A stretch of 64,000 nucleotides of DNA from Agrocybe praecox (taxonomy: Eukaryota; Basidiomycota; Agaricomycetes; Agaricales; Agrocybaceae), in contig OZ024841.1 of assembly GCA_964017145.1 (NCBI GenBank), positions 2,914,001 through 2,978,000 of the forward strand. Direction: 5' to 3'. Shown piece by piece: positions 36,302-49,285 of this stretch. Positions within the stretch are counted from its first letter, which is position 1; every line of letters starts with the position of its first letter. The notes below the pieces were generated by a model. The model was not told where the DNA came from, did no database searches, and saw only the letters and a list, made by a program, of their open reading frames with translations. The position numbers were made by a program, and so were the translations under genes.

Positions 36302-37561
36302 ATGACCGTGGTCGATCCCTCTCTGGTAGAGAGGTCGCGTAGTCTATACACCAAAGCACTCGCCACTATCTTCTCTGCGCTTGCGTATGGGGTCGTCTTT
36401 ACACTCTCCATAAGCTGCTACCAAGCTCTCTCCGTGTCTATGGCAAAGCAGGCCACACCATTCTGCCTCAAGACACGGATACTCCGCATGTATACAACAT
36501 TCATGTTCATGGCGAGCACATTGGCAATAATTCAAACCATTTACTCGTTCATGGTAAAGTTGGACAATTCGAGCGGTTTCGAGTATGAGTCCAACTTTTT
36601 TAGTCATGGATTTACTAGCCCGTTAGCTCTTCCGTTCGCAGTCTGGGGAGCAGATGGTTTCATGGTAAGTTAACTTTCTTCTTCGAATAATAATTCTCAT
36701 AACAGGAACCCCCCATTATGATAAGACATGGCGCTGTCTTGTCTTGTACGTTGGGATCTCCAGGAAGCAACGTCTAGCGCTGAGATTGTTTCTTGCGTTT
36801 CTCAGTCTGTTCACATTCGGTATGTCGATCTATTTCTACCCATTGAACGGATAACTAACATCCATTATCCCATTTAGCATCGGGAGTACTCCTTCTGATA
36901 ACGAGCACGACATATCAGGCTGGGACCCTATTCCTTATACCGATTTACATGCTCGAGAACATCACTCTCACAAGCCTCATTGTTTGCCGTATCATATACC
37001 ATCAGTCCAAGCTGGGACCAACAGTTGGGCACATCCACTCCCAAACATATTCCTGGATAATGGGAATGTGCATTGAATCATGCGCCTTGATTGTCACATT
37101 TCCTATGGCCTGGCTCATCATCATATTCTCTGATGGTTATGCTGCACAGATTCTGGCTTCTGTCCTTCCTCACATATGTGTGAGTGATATCTGTTAACTT
37201 CTTACTGCAAAGCACCCATTATCTTGATATCACATCGCTTTGTGTCTTTTGTGGTAGGTTATCGCAGCCCTCATGCTCGTATACCGCGTAGCTCAAGGAA
37301 GGGAACTGGTGCATCAGCCCAGCTACGACGACTCACAACTGGACCGTATTGTCAATGATGGTCTGAGACGGCTCGACCACAATCGTTATTCCGCTCCAAC
37401 TTCTGCCACCTATTCCCAGACTTATGTGGGACGGGTCGTCACGCCTCGGCCAGCGCCTGGTAGGCATATCCTAATCCTTCTAGTGCTTCGTTATCTAATA
37501 TGAGTTTTTTAAAATTTCAGCCAACACCTACGAGCATAATAGTAACTACCAAAGTGTTTGA
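36302..37561 (+). CDS. Seven-helix integral membrane protein (agaricomycete type)
   Basis: Five exons (36302-36664, 36726-36819, 36878-37179, 37258-37459, 37521-37561) give about 333 residues. Seven hydrophobic stretches are visible, among them SALAYGVVFTLSISCYQAL, MYTTFMFMASTLAIIQTIY, LFLAFLSLFTFASGVLLLI and SCALIVTFPMAWLIIIF. The C-terminal 90 residues are polar, with Tyr and Ser (DDSQLDRIVNDGLRR), and are probably cytosolic. The layout matches the large set of receptor-like membrane proteins in mushroom genomes. I see no pheromone- or rhodopsin-type signature, so a receptor role is only a guess. The ATG at 36302 is the first in frame; upstream codons are open only from non-ATG triplets. 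Confidence 0.75.
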
Positions 37562-38189
37562 GAAGCTAAATGTTACTTAGGTTAAGCTAAATATATACTA
37601 GTTATAACAAATAATGTTCGAAAATGGAAGAAACAAGTGCGCAAATGGTTCATTTTCTGGAGAGGAAATGACCATTGAATGACCACCAAAATTCATGTCA
37701 TTGTATTTTCGACCTGGAGTGTCTCTGGTGGATAGGAGTCCTGTGTCAGCCCAGTTGGAATTTTTACATATCCCATAAATCCTACGTTCTCTCTTTCTAT
37801 CATATCTCATTTCTATACTTACATCATAGGAATTATCATTTAATAAAAGGCCTAGCACGATTTGTGTCAACGGCCGGCTCGGAGAGTTTGGACAGAAATT
37901 CGTCGGACAGAGCATTCATTCCACTTCGGGTCACAAACTATATAAAAGATCTCCCCGTGTTATTTTTGAAAATCAAATGGTCCATTCAAATTGGGTTTGC
38001 TACCTAGCGAAATCGAGGTCTGGACGCGACGCAACAACTTAAGCAGCACGTGATAGGCCCAATCAGTAACGTGAGGATGGACCATGTGACAAGGGTCAGT
38101 GACAGAGTGAGGGGAATCTTAATCCTTTCTTATTCTTATAAATAAGAGCCTTATAACCTCTTTCTCCCCTTAACCGTATATCCACCTCC
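37562..38189. other. Intergenic / beta-adaptin promoter
   Basis: No exon recognised. CACGTGA at about 38046 and CATGTGA at about 38085 are E-box-like. A pyrimidine-rich stretch precedes the beta-adaptin start. Confidence 0.4.
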
Positions 38190-40905
38190 ATGAGCATCCG
38201 TGCTCCAAGAAAGGGCGAAAACTATGAGCTCAGTGTCGATTTGAACAGCGAATATCGCGAAAAGAGAAAGGATGCCATCAAACGCACTATCGCGTCTATG
38301 ACTGTTGGGAAAGGTTCGGTCCTTCGCAGCTGCGCAATCCGAGTGTCAGGGTCTTATTATTATATATCTAGATGTTAGCGGACTCTTTCCAGATGTTCTC
38401 AAGAACATGCAGACAGACGATCTTGAACAGAAGAAACTCGTATACCTTTATCTAATGAACTACGCAAAGACTCAGCCAGAACTTGTCATCCTCGCGGTCA
38501 ATACCTTCGTCAAAGATACAGATGACCCGAATCCACTGGTGCGAGCGCTGGCTATCCGGACTATGGGTTGTTTACGAGCGGAGAAGATCATTGATTATCT
38601 TTGCGACCCATTGCAAAAGTGTCTCCGGGATGAGAATCCCTATGTGAGGAAGACTGCGGCACTCTGCGTAGCGAAACTCTACGATCTCAAGCCAGAACTG
38701 GTGATAGACAATGGATTTCTGGAACAATTACAGGAGATGATTGCAGACAGTAATCCCATGGTGCGTGCTTCCTTTCGTGCGTTATATCCATTCACGCTTA
38801 ATTCTCCGTGAAGGTCGTCGCCAATACTGTCGCGGCGCTGACAGATATTCACATTGCCGCCACATCCCAACCTGGTACATCGTCCTCGGACCCTGGAATT
38901 TTCAACATTACTACATCCATCCTGAACAAACTATTGATCGCCCTCAACGAGTGTTCAGAATGGGGCCGTGTGGCTATTTTGAATGCCTTGGTCCGGTATG
39001 TTGCTCAAGACGAAAAGGAAAGCGAGCATATTTGTGAACGTGTGGTACCACAATTCCAACACGTAAATGGAAGTGTTGTTCTCGCAGCGGTGAAGGTTAG
39101 TATCTACATCGATGTCGGAATAATCAGCTATTTCAACGTAACAAAACAGGTCATCATGATCCATATGCGAGGTGTACGACGTGAAGAACTCATAAAACAA
39201 CTTGTGCGGAAAATGGCGCCACCTCTTGTCACTTTGCTCTCCTCTCCCCCTGAGGTTCAATGGGTTGCCTTGAGAAACATCAACTTGCTTCTCCAGAAGA
39301 GACCTGATATCCTATCCAACGAAATGCGTGTATTCTTCTGCAAATACAACGACCCATTATACGTCAAGGTGGAGAAACTCGACATCATGGTCCGATTGGC
39401 TTCCGAAAATAACGTTGATGCACTTTTGAGCGAACTTAAAGAGTACGTCGATCACGCCAAGTAGTTGCTTTTTGTTGACCTGAACCCAGGTATTCATCAG
39501 AAGTCGATGTTGACTTTGTACGCAAGAGTGTTAAAGCTATTGGTCAGACAGCGATCAAAATTGAATCTGCCGCAGAACGCTGCGTCAACGTGTTACTAGA
39601 CTTGATTGCCACTCGGGTGAGCTATGTCGTACAGGAAGCAGTAGTGGTCATGAAGGTAATGTCAATCATATATGATCCTATGCAGAGGGTTGATCATTAT
39701 GACATTGTAGGACATATTCCGCAAATATCCATCGACGTATGAGGGTGTTATTCCTATTATTTGCGCAAATCTCGACGAGCTAGACGAGCCAGAAGCGAAG
39801 GCTTCGTTGATTTGGATCATCGGAGAGTATGCCAATAAAATTGATAATGCTGATGAGCTACTTGGAATCTTTGTCGATTCTTTCGCAGAGGAATCCTATC
39901 CTGTACGATTCTTGTCATTTTATATCATCTCCTAATTCTTATGCGATAATAGGTTCAACTCCAAACACTAACTGCAGTCGTCAAGTTATATTTGAAGAAA
40001 TCGGACTCGTCACAGGGGATTTTACAGAAAGTGCTTAACACTGCTACCAAAGATTGCGATTCACCTGACGTTCGGGACCGCGCATATATTTATTGGCGAC
40101 TGTTATCCACAGACTCTGCTGCCGCCAAGGCATGTACGCTTGAATTTCTTTTAACACCATGATTTCACTAACAAAAGAATTATTTGGGATTGTTTAGGCT
40201 GTTGTCCTCTCTCATCGTCCTCCCATTTCCATTCCTCGGACAACGGTGGCGCCGGCGCTATTGGAGGAGCTTCTTGGGGAGATCGGCAGTCTTGCTAGTG
40301 TGTACCATAAACCAGCAGAAACCTTTATTGGCAAAGGAAGGATTGGTGCGGACGCTGTACGAAAGGGCGGAGAGTATGTGGCTTGGCTTTCCATCGAGTC
40401 TTGAAAAGTGATTGACGTCCTTTCATTAGCCTCGAAGATCAATTTTCAACACAAAAGGCTCTCCAAACCGTTGTTGCGGGCCAACAAGCCGAAAATCTTC
40501 TGTACGTCCAATTTCCACGAAAGATTTTCATATATCCTTTTCAGTTACTGATTTTCGATGTTCGAATATAGCGATTTCGACGATGCCACTGGACTGGAGG
40601 GTCAACCATCAGGCTTGGCTGCTACTGAGGTTCTTGCAAAGACCCCTGCAGCTGCAAATCTCCTCGCAGGGACGTCTAGCAATCCTCTGGACGATTTGGT
40701 ATCTATCTTTGGCGGACCGTCAGAAGGTGGTTCGTTGCCCGCACCGATGTCCTTTGGGGTAAACTCTTTCAATGGAGCTGGAGCTGCATACGGTGGTATG
40801 CCTATTTCGCCTGCTCCTCCGACCCCTGCTCCTTTTAGTGCTGTACCCCAGACAGCCAAACCCGTAGCACAACAGCCTCAAGATGACCTTCTTGGACTGT
40901 TTTGA
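38190..40905 (+). CDS. Beta-adaptin, clathrin adaptor large subunit (probably AP-1, Apl2)
   Basis: Multi-exon; the first exon is 38190-38313, and there are about 700-720 residues in all. The N-terminal trunk is a HEAT/armadillo solenoid with highly conserved blocks: [76 protein letters not shown] and [16 protein letters not shown]. The adaptor complex sorts cargo into clathrin vesicles at the trans-Golgi and endosomes. The C-terminus is a Pro/Ala-rich hinge ending DDLLGLF, with clathrin-box-like character, and there is no ear domain, as expected of fungal AP-1 beta. AP-1 rather than AP-2 is judged from this and is not certain. Confidence 0.92.
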
Positions 40906-43667
40906 TTTGAGTTTCTCCGCATTGTCTGAACAGGCATGCATCATTTGTTATCGCGCTTTTTTTGGAAGGATTTTTGTAATTTTCAACGTAATGCGATTCG
41001 GTTTTCACTTTCCTTTTGTTGTCAAGTTCGTTAGTTTTTTTCAGCGTTCAACTCGGACAGGTAGCCCGTATTGCGGCAAACTAACGGTCAGCAGGTCCTG
41101 TGGTTTCTTCCCCGTTTTATACTAGCACTTGCGATGTAAATTGGGTTCTACCTCTTTTTCAGAAGAAGTGACATTTATTACACGAATGTTGTCGTTATTT
41201 TTAAGTCGCCAAGTCAAATTCTTCATTCCTAATTGTTAGGTACATAGCATTGTCTTACTCACCGCCAGGAAGTCGGCTTGCGCTCCTTCGCTTATCTTGA
41301 CATGTACACACAAAAAAACTCACGTTAGGTCTACCCGATGCTTCTCTTTGTACTCGAGGATTATTATTGAGCGCTGGTAATTCCAAAACGCCGGTATAGT
41401 ATGTAATACATTCCTTTGGCTACTGCCACAGGAACAGATAATCAACGTTTTCGGCTCTCCAAATTTAATGCCGCTCCAAGGACGTCACATTGCTTGGTTA
41501 CTTTCGGCGAATTTGATGTTCCCCCTTTTTCATAAATATCTTTCTCTCTCGTCTTTGAATATGTGAGAGTGTTCTAGCTGCAATCTATCACGCTAAATTA
41601 TTTCTGGCATCCGTCTACATGGAATTGTGGTATGGATAATTTATTTCGCTTGTGAGCATTGTCTTTATCCTGCTTGGAAATTTCCGATTACGTCCTGTAG
41701 GCTGTAGCAGGTATCATGAAGCACTGGGAACATGCACCGCGCTGTCTTGATGTGTCACTCACTGATAAAAGGGTTCCTTGGCAGGCGATATGAACTCGTC
41801 AAAGCAATTTTTAACAGAACGCTGCTAGAAGGAGTATGCACTTCTCTTCGGCTCCATCGTCTGAATTGATTCTGGGGTAGTTGAAAATAAAATACGAACG
41901 TACGCATACAGTAGCATGTAGTAATAGTAATAGTAACCTCGCCACTAGAATAGCTTTTAACTACCGAGTCGTACGTGAGACCAGAAGAATCACTGGGCCT
42001 TTTCCTTCCAGTGGCTCCTGTTCAAGTCTTTCTTAGTAGAAAAAAAGATGCTCCCTGAAGTATGTGCTTCAAATTATCAGCTGCTCAAAAGTATCCTTTC
42101 AAAAGGGGCTCAAAGCCCGGGCTAGGCCGTTGACTACGGTTCCAACATAATTGCTCGTAAAGATTTACGTTCTGCGAATCATACGTATGTAGAGTATGTA
42201 TCCTTCAGCGCCATTTGTCGTTGTACTTTGACTGGTTAATCCCCCGATTTTCTTTTTTTTCTTTCCTTTTCTGCGCTTATACCAAGTATTACCTTCGCCC
42301 GATTCATTGTTAGATCGGGCCCATTATTTGCACATGCGTACCTCTTGTCCAGAAGCAGTTAGTTATTTTTAGGCGCGGCAAGATACAGTGTCTAAAAATA
42401 GGCATTGTCAATTACTTACTCAACATGTCGTTATCTCTCTCTTTCTCCAGACCAACTCCAGACTGCAGTTTCTTTTTTGAGTACGAAGTTTCGGTATCCG
42501 TTTCAGTGGTCCAGCTGTAGACTGCGGTGATAGGTTGTAGCCTTTAAATTTATAGCTGTGAACTTTTGCCTTGGACACCACCATTCCTTCGGGTTTTGAA
42601 TATAGTCGGACTTCTTGTCATGGGAAATCCCTCGGTTCACTTGAGACGATGTCAAAGAAATGAGGGAGGTCCCTTGTGATGTATTTGTAAAATTCATGTA
42701 TCATGTCAAAATAGATATCGATATTGCAACGCTTCATATTCCACAAGCAATGAGGCTCGCTTAACGGAGTACTCACAGGTGTCATGTGTCCATTGGGCAG
42801 AAAAACTAAATTAGTGACGATGCGGATGTTCGGTCATAAGCACAGGTCATTGCACATTAGTCTTGGTAGTTGACTCGGAAACCAGCGTAATGGGTCGTAT
42901 ATAAAACCATAATTAGGATGTTGAAAGCAGTCGATGGAGCTCTCCAATGACGTCATGTTATCTCATTCCAGAGTACCTTTGGCCTCGTAAATGAGGCGCT
43001 TGAGAGAAATCATATTGAGGCGCCCATGATCATTACCAAGTTTTCCGGTCAAATATCTGTAAAACACGTGATATATTGACCCAATAATGTAAATATTTGT
43101 CATCAAAAGATTTTCTGTGCTTGGCCTGGCCATGAGAAGGACTTGTGGTATTTCTGTCCATTTTGACCTCAAACTTACCAAGCCCTTATTCTGACAGGTG
43201 TATGCTATATATTTTGTAGTTGAAAACATGACCCATGGGGCGACTGTATCGGGAACTGTTCATCTTCTCAACTTCTCATCAACGGCAGACGAAAGGGACA
43301 AAAGAACCGTTCGTTGTATGAACGTGTCTTTCTTTCTCCCGTCAGTCTTCTTATGCTGACTTGACATACCGCAAGCCATGCCTATTTGATCTCACGGGGG
43401 CTCCAGTCTCAGTCTCTCTTATCATTTCCTACTGGAGCTTTTTCGCGTCGGCCCTGCTAACCTGCTCGGTCCGTGTTACGGGATGCTCTCAGAAAGGGAA
43501 ACTGTGGTGTCCCTATTGTGACAGCCCGTTGGAACTGTAAATCAATTTATTCTCGTTCGCAATATGGACATCGCCACCTGTCAACTCTTGCGCGGAAAGG
43601 TATAAAGACCTACCCATTCTTTTGCATTGCTTCATCGTCATTCCCCTCTTTCTTGTGGATTCTCAGC
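40906..43667. other. Long intergenic region, 2.7 kb, no supported gene
   Basis: Apart from possible minus-strand coding pieces at about 41230-41500, I see only short ORFs (for example 42963-43229, minus) without recognisable domains. It includes the 3' UTR of beta-adaptin and the promoter of the P450. Confidence 0.35.
41230..41500 (-). other. Possible unresolved minus-strand exons
   Basis: On the minus strand an open, coding-like stretch reads ECITYYTGVLELPALNNNPR and is followed by splice-like GTGAGT donors at about 41332 and 41262. A second frame over the same bases is also open. I could not assemble a gene or recognise a family. It would converge with beta-adaptin. Confidence 0.2.
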
Positions 43668-46099
43668 ATGGATATTCCTTTGTTGTCGGCTTTCACTACG
43701 CAAAATGTCGTTGGCGCCGTCGTTATTTTACTTGTCCTGCTCACTTGCCAGTCATTCGCGTCTTCTTTGAAAAATATCCCTCCTGGACCTAGGCCACTCC
43801 CACTAATTGGAAATGCCCTTCAGATACCAACAGACGACCAGGAAGGCGTGTTTACCGAATGGGCAGCTCGATATGGTCAGTTTGTTCTGCGTGGACCCTG
43901 TTTTTTTTTCCTCTCAGACTGAATGTTCCTAGGCGATGTGGTGCACATCAAGATATTCAACCAATCAATGATTATTTTAAATAGTCTCCAAGCTGTCCGA
44001 GACCTGCTCGATAAGAAAAGCTCAATATATTCAGATCGACCCCGCTTTGTGTTGATGTCGGAAATGTGCGTAACTTGAATTTTATCGTCCAGCTGCCTGA
44101 AAATAAATCATGGTTCATAACAGGATGGGTTGGGAAAGTGCCTCGACTCACCAGAGATAGTATGTGTCAATCATCTTTCTTCCCCATGGTTCATTCATAT
44201 CATCTCCAGTGGACCTCGTTTTCGAAAGCATCGTCGTTTCATAAACCAAATCTTCAATCAGCGAGCCATATCCGCCTTTCGTCCTCTGCAAGAACGGGAA
44301 GTGCTCACTCTCCTGGACAACATGCTACGAGCTCCTGAGTCCTTCGTCGACCACTTCAGACAGTGAGTGTATTTTCTCTCGTTCAAGACCCGTTCCTTGG
44401 CATGGCGTGGAAATTAAAAAGCTCGAGCTAGATTTTCAGCGGCCACTATTCTAGAAATCGCCTATGGTCATAACGTTACATCTGTCGACGATCATTTTGT
44501 TCGATTGGGTTAGTGACTAGTCTCGTAAAAATGTTATGAAGCACGGCTATATGCACTTTCATTAGTTGAACGCGCTGCCACTCTTACGGTATCGGCTGGC
44601 ACGCCTGCTGCAAGTCTCGTTGATTTCTTCCCTCTGATAAGGTGGGCTACGCCTTTTTTCAATTTATTTTTCTGCCTTTTTAAACTCAATACACTGTCCG
44701 TAGACATATCCCGACTTGGGCGCCATTTTCGATGTTCAAAGTCAATGCCTTGAAGACGCGGAAGGCTGTAGAAGCGATGATGAATATACCCTTCGACCAG
44801 GTAAAGAACAATATGGTACGGACCTTCTCCAAAAAACCTATGTGGCGCAAAGGATTCACAAGAACGCCTTTCATTCATTCAGGAATCGGGAAAGGCCGTT
44901 CCGTGTTACATATCGACGCTGCTTGATGCCCATCGCGATCATAGTGGCTTCATATCGCCCGAAGACGAGGAGGATATCAAAGGCTCTGCCGGTACATTGT
45001 TTGCTGGTAGGTCACCACATTCTCCACCCCCCCACCTTCTCTTTCTTCTCCCGCTTTTGTTCGCGTAATTGAGCACGAGTTTTTCGTTTTTTGCGTAGCG
45101 GCCGAAGATACGGTTAGTATGCCTTTTTGAACATGGCTTTATTTTTTACTACTCGAGTGGGGTGAACGTTGATTTTGTGTTCGTATTTGTGTTTGCGTGT
45201 TTCATTGCAGACCATAGCGACGATGCATTCTTTCGTTTTGGCGATGGTTCTCAATCCGCGAGAATTTAAAAAGGCCCAAGAGGAGATCGATTCGGTGGTA
45301 GGGAGAAACCGATTACCGCGTATCGAAGACCGGCCCTCTTTGCCTTATTTTGAGTGCGTTCTAAAGGAGGTCCTTAGGTGTGCGGTTTTTTCCGTCTTTA
45401 TAACTATCTACTATACTGAGCTAGCGAGGAAGGTGGAATCCGACGGTGCCGCTAGGAATGCCTCATCGAGTCATGGAGGATGACTTTTACCGAGACTTTT
45501 ACATCCCAGCAGGGACTACGCTGCTTGCGAATATTTTGTAAGATTACTTCTTTTAACCCATCGTCTTCTATTATTCTGAAAACAACAACTTGTTACAGCG
45601 CGATATTACGAGACTGCGACGAACCTGATTTGTTTAACCCCCAGCGTCACCTGGAGGATGACAGTCTCCCAGACCCATTTAGTGTGGTCTTCGGTTTTGG
45701 AAGACGGTAAGCTACTTTCTTTCTTTCCTGTGGCAACCCTTCATTCATCTGATCCATCAACCCTCTATGAAAAGGATATGTCCGGGTAGGCACCTAGCTG
45801 AATTCAGCTACTGGTCCGTGGCTGCTAGTCTGGTGTCTGCATTCGATATCTCCAAGGCGCTGGACGAATATGGGAACGATGTTAATGCGAAATACGATTT
45901 TCTGCACGGATTCGTACGGTACGTCACTTTCCATCGGTATCCATGCGAGATAAGGCTCGAAAAACGCGAAATTCCGACTGACGCTCCAAATTCATTATTC
46001 TCTAGCCATCCTATACCCTTCAAATGCTCCATTAAACCGCGATCAGCGAACTTGAGCAGCCTTATCAGCCAAGCGAGGGAAGAACTGAAGTTGCAGTGA
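43668..46099 (+). CDS. Cytochrome P450 monooxygenase
   Basis: About ten exons, roughly 500 residues. An N-terminal membrane anchor (VVGAVVILLVLLTCQSFA) precedes the proline hinge PPGPRPLPLIGN. Then come the C-helix-type GPRFRKHRRF, the I-helix oxygen-activation motif AAEDT, the K-helix ExxR in VLKEVLRW, a PERF-like FNPQRHL and the haem-binding FGFGRRICPGRHLAE with the Cys ligand. It is an ER enzyme using NADPH-P450 reductase, of the type common in basidiomycete secondary metabolism and xenobiotic oxidation. The segment between AILRD and FNPQRH is a few residues shorter than usual. No other biosynthetic gene lies beside it, so no pathway can be named. Confidence 0.9.
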
Positions 46100-46596
46100 T
46101 TATGGTTATGACATTATGTGGTCTGGTCTGGTCATGGGCTCCGACCTCCGACCACGAAGCAAAGCACAACACTCTATCGCACGCACAACGAGTTTTGAAC
46201 ATTTTTCTGATTCGCCTTTCCTTTCCTTCGTGTTTTTCTCTTCTTTTTTTTGCTGTTCCTATTTCCATCATAGGAAATCGTCAAAGTCAAAAACAAGTAT
46301 TGTATTTTTACGTGATGCTTGACATGAGTCTTTGTTTTTATCTCCTTTCTCCACGGATAATGATTGTATTAAACCTACTATTTTCTTTCTTTCTTTTTCT
46401 CTTCAAAAAGCACTGTATTGGTTGCCTTCCCCCCCTTTCGACCGGTCATATTTCCGGTATATTATTCGAAAGTTCGAGAACTTTCGTTTTGTAATGATAA
46501 TGTAGCTTTCATGATCAATGGTATTTTCGGCAGCGTCACTTTTCTAATTGCTCTTTCTTCTTCACCATCATTGCCATATATCCAGGATTGTACGAC
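46100..46596. other. Intergenic, no gene seen
   Basis: Pyrimidine-rich stretches (46215-46260, 46380-46430) look like UTR or promoter sequence; nothing coding was recognised. Confidence 0.4.
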
Positions 46597-49285
46597 ATGC
46601 AAGCTTCAAATTCGAACAAGCTTGAATCGCCTTTGGCCCTCCCAGCTCCAAATGGTACTAATGCGAACGAAGACTCCAAAAAATTGGAAGTCAATGGCAC
46701 ACAGAAAATCTCACTTGATGAACTTGGTCCAATGGTGGTCAATTCTGACGGGGTTCGTACGTTGGGTTTTTTTGGCAATTAAAATAAGGTTGACGTCGGC
46801 CGCGTGTCCTGCGTAGACGCTCTCTCGGATCGCCAATTGGCAAAATCTGACCGACGCAGAACGAGAAAGGACCCTTCGCGTTCTTTCGGCCAGGAATAGG
46901 TAAAAAATAATCTTTTCTATATTCTTGTCGATGATATCATCTCAATCGACGAATGGATCTTGGATGGATCCTGGTCTCCTGGTGTACCGTTGGCGACTGG
47001 GGTCAGGTCTGTATATGGTAACGAAGTTTAATTTCAAGGAGTATTCGAGGGTTTGTCCGTGGGATTTGGCACCGCTTCGCTGTTGATTTGGGTTTGCGTG
47101 ACTACCATTTCCGCACCTTGTGTCATCCTTTTGTTGTCTGTGTGTCAAAATGAATGTTTTCCATGTTTTTTCCATGTTATTTATGAAACTCTCGTAGCCG
47201 GGTCGCCACTTGCATCATAAAACAGGTATTTGTGTAATTTATGTCGCTCCTTGTTCAATTCTACTATGTTTTACATAGAGTATGTCATGCATATATATAT
47301 ATATGAGCTGAGTTGAAATATGCCACACAAATGCCATACTACTTCTATCTGATGCCATTTTACTGAGTTCAGATCACAGGCTTTATACCTTGAGTCCGAT
47401 TTCGACCTGATTTTTGCACACGGCCCACTAGGATCCATAGTAAATAATTATTTACATCAAGGAGAGGCTTTTAAAGATTCAAGAGCACGAGCATGAACTT
47501 TAATCCATAAAAAAAGGACTCGTAGTACTGCACCGACGAACTCACGCTCTTCAACCCTCTAAAAAAAATACACGTTATTTTCGAAAGGTGTGGCTTGAAT
47601 ATTACGCACAGGCGATATGTCTCCAGGCGTCGTCGGCCGTAAACGGTCACTTTGTTGCAAGGAGTTGCCTCCCCATCCCGTTCACACATGTATTTGAATT
47701 CCATGCTATTTCAAAACTCATGAATATGAGGCTATGATACAAGTCGTTATTTAAATAGGAAAAGACTAGAGAGGAGGGATACTCAGAGAGATGGAGAGCA
47801 AATGGGGAGCAAAAGGAGTTAACGGAAAGACGAGAGAGGGAAGGGAGTGAACGAACAGGTACAGTATCTCGTCGCAATCGAACTGCCGCCTTTTTTTTGT
47901 TGTTCCACACCAACATGAGTTGACCAGTCTATATAACTACACGGTTGTGTTTGTCGCATAGTGTACTAGTGTCCATCGTTGGCGGTTGTAGTTGTGTCAC
48001 ACCTTTCGTTGTTGATACCATGTCGTCATGTGGCATCTTAGTGGTGCCCGTCGTGTTGGCGGTGTTGTCGCGCTGTGGGCAATAGGAAGCGGTGGTCGTG
48101 GTCGTTGGTGGTGGTGTCAAACGGTGAATGATGGATAGGTCCGACTTCTCACCTTTTTTGCAAAAACGATGCGATACAATCCCACGGATCAATACCACCC
48201 TTTGGGTATAGCCTCCCTGGAGTCTTAGAGAAGGAGTTTTCTCTCTGCCATTCTCAGAGGCGCATTTTCATTTTTGAAATTAGTATAAAGTTCTCTGTCG
48301 GATGTCTCAGATAGTTGAACTTCCAAGTATTGACGAACATCGCGTCCTCAAAATATATCACGTGCAATTGCCAACGACACAGAAAGAAGAAGCCAAGAAG
48401 AAGCCCAAAATCCAGAGACGTCACGACAACGCCTGCATTTGTTCTTATAGCTCCAATGTAAATAGAAGGGTATAACTGGTACGGCATCTTGTAAGGTATT
48501 GATACATCTACTGTAAACCCTGATTTCTTACAAAGTTCTAACACTAGTGACTACGTGCGAACTTCAAAATTTCAAATTGCGGGTTTCTAGCTACAGGTAA
48601 ATGCTGCGTAGTATGCGCATTTAAAGCTCTAACGTCCTCTAATATATCCCTTCTTGGCCTGTTTCAAACATATTCACCTAAAAACTACCCTGTCACGACC
48701 TGGTCACACCAAAGAATGTTAACGAGGACCCCATCATCACGAAGTTCGTCGCATCAGCCTCGGTTTGATAAATAACTTAGACCTGACCCCAGTCGCCAAC
48801 GGTACTGGTGCCTGCGGCCGTGAAGACGCGCAAGGCCGCTGCCTTATGCATACATAGCTCGCCCCTCTCTGTCCCATTTTTTGTTCTAATAAAGCGCATT
48901 ATGAGTGTGGCGCACTGCTTCCTGGCCACTGGCACTTTCGAACTTTGGCAGCCCGAAACAGAGTTTCGTGCGTTTTTTTCGGTCTTGGCTTGGCATCTTT
49001 TCTCCCCCCTCTCCGACAAGTTGTCAATGAACGAATTTTTTGGCAGACCGCGCTGACATTCTTTCTTGTTTCGCTATCTGCTTGATATTTGCGGATTTTG
49101 ACAGGCTTCGTCTGGCAAATGAGGAGAAGAAGCAACGGGATGCTGCCAGTTCTACTAGCACCAGCACTGAATCCGATGATGGAGCACGGCCTGTATCTGG
49201 ATCCGAATCCGAGCATCCCGCGACTTCGACTCGCATGTCGATTTTGGACACTCCAGAAGAACCTCCTATCTCAACAGAGGAATGA
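46597..49285 (+). CDS. Small conserved fungal protein, with an apparent 2.2-kb second intron
   Basis: Exon 1 (46597-46752) and exon 2 (46817-46899) encode LDELGPMVVNSDG joined to TLSRIANWQNLTDAERERTL and RVLSARN, a block I recall as conserved across ascomycete and basidiomycete small proteins of unknown function. The usual continuation (arginine, then LRLA with a Lys/Glu-rich tail) is not adjacent: reading on gives an immediate TAA at 46901. It appears 2.2 kb later as RLRLANEEKKQRD after GACAG at 49104, in the matching phase, and runs to a stop at 49285 with a Ser/Thr-rich, acidic tail. The spliced protein would be about 139 residues; the unspliced form about 80. The long intron is inference. 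Confidence 0.55.
46900..49104 (+). other. Putative 2.2-kb intron, or gap between two genes
   Basis: The donor AATAG/GTAAAA and acceptor TTTTGACAG/GC are acceptable. Inside are only short ORFs without known domains, an AT dinucleotide run at about 47290, and a Thr-codon-rich low-complexity stretch on the minus strand at 47990-48120. No terminal inverted repeats were found, so the origin of the extra length is unclear. Confidence 0.45.

Noticed and set aside
47929..48198. Thr-rich 89-codon ORF on the minus strand
   Set aside because: Low-complexity repeat of ACC/ACA codons without domain or splice context.
46900..49104. A transposon causing the 2.2-kb gap
   Set aside because: No terminal inverted repeats, target duplication or transposase found by eye.
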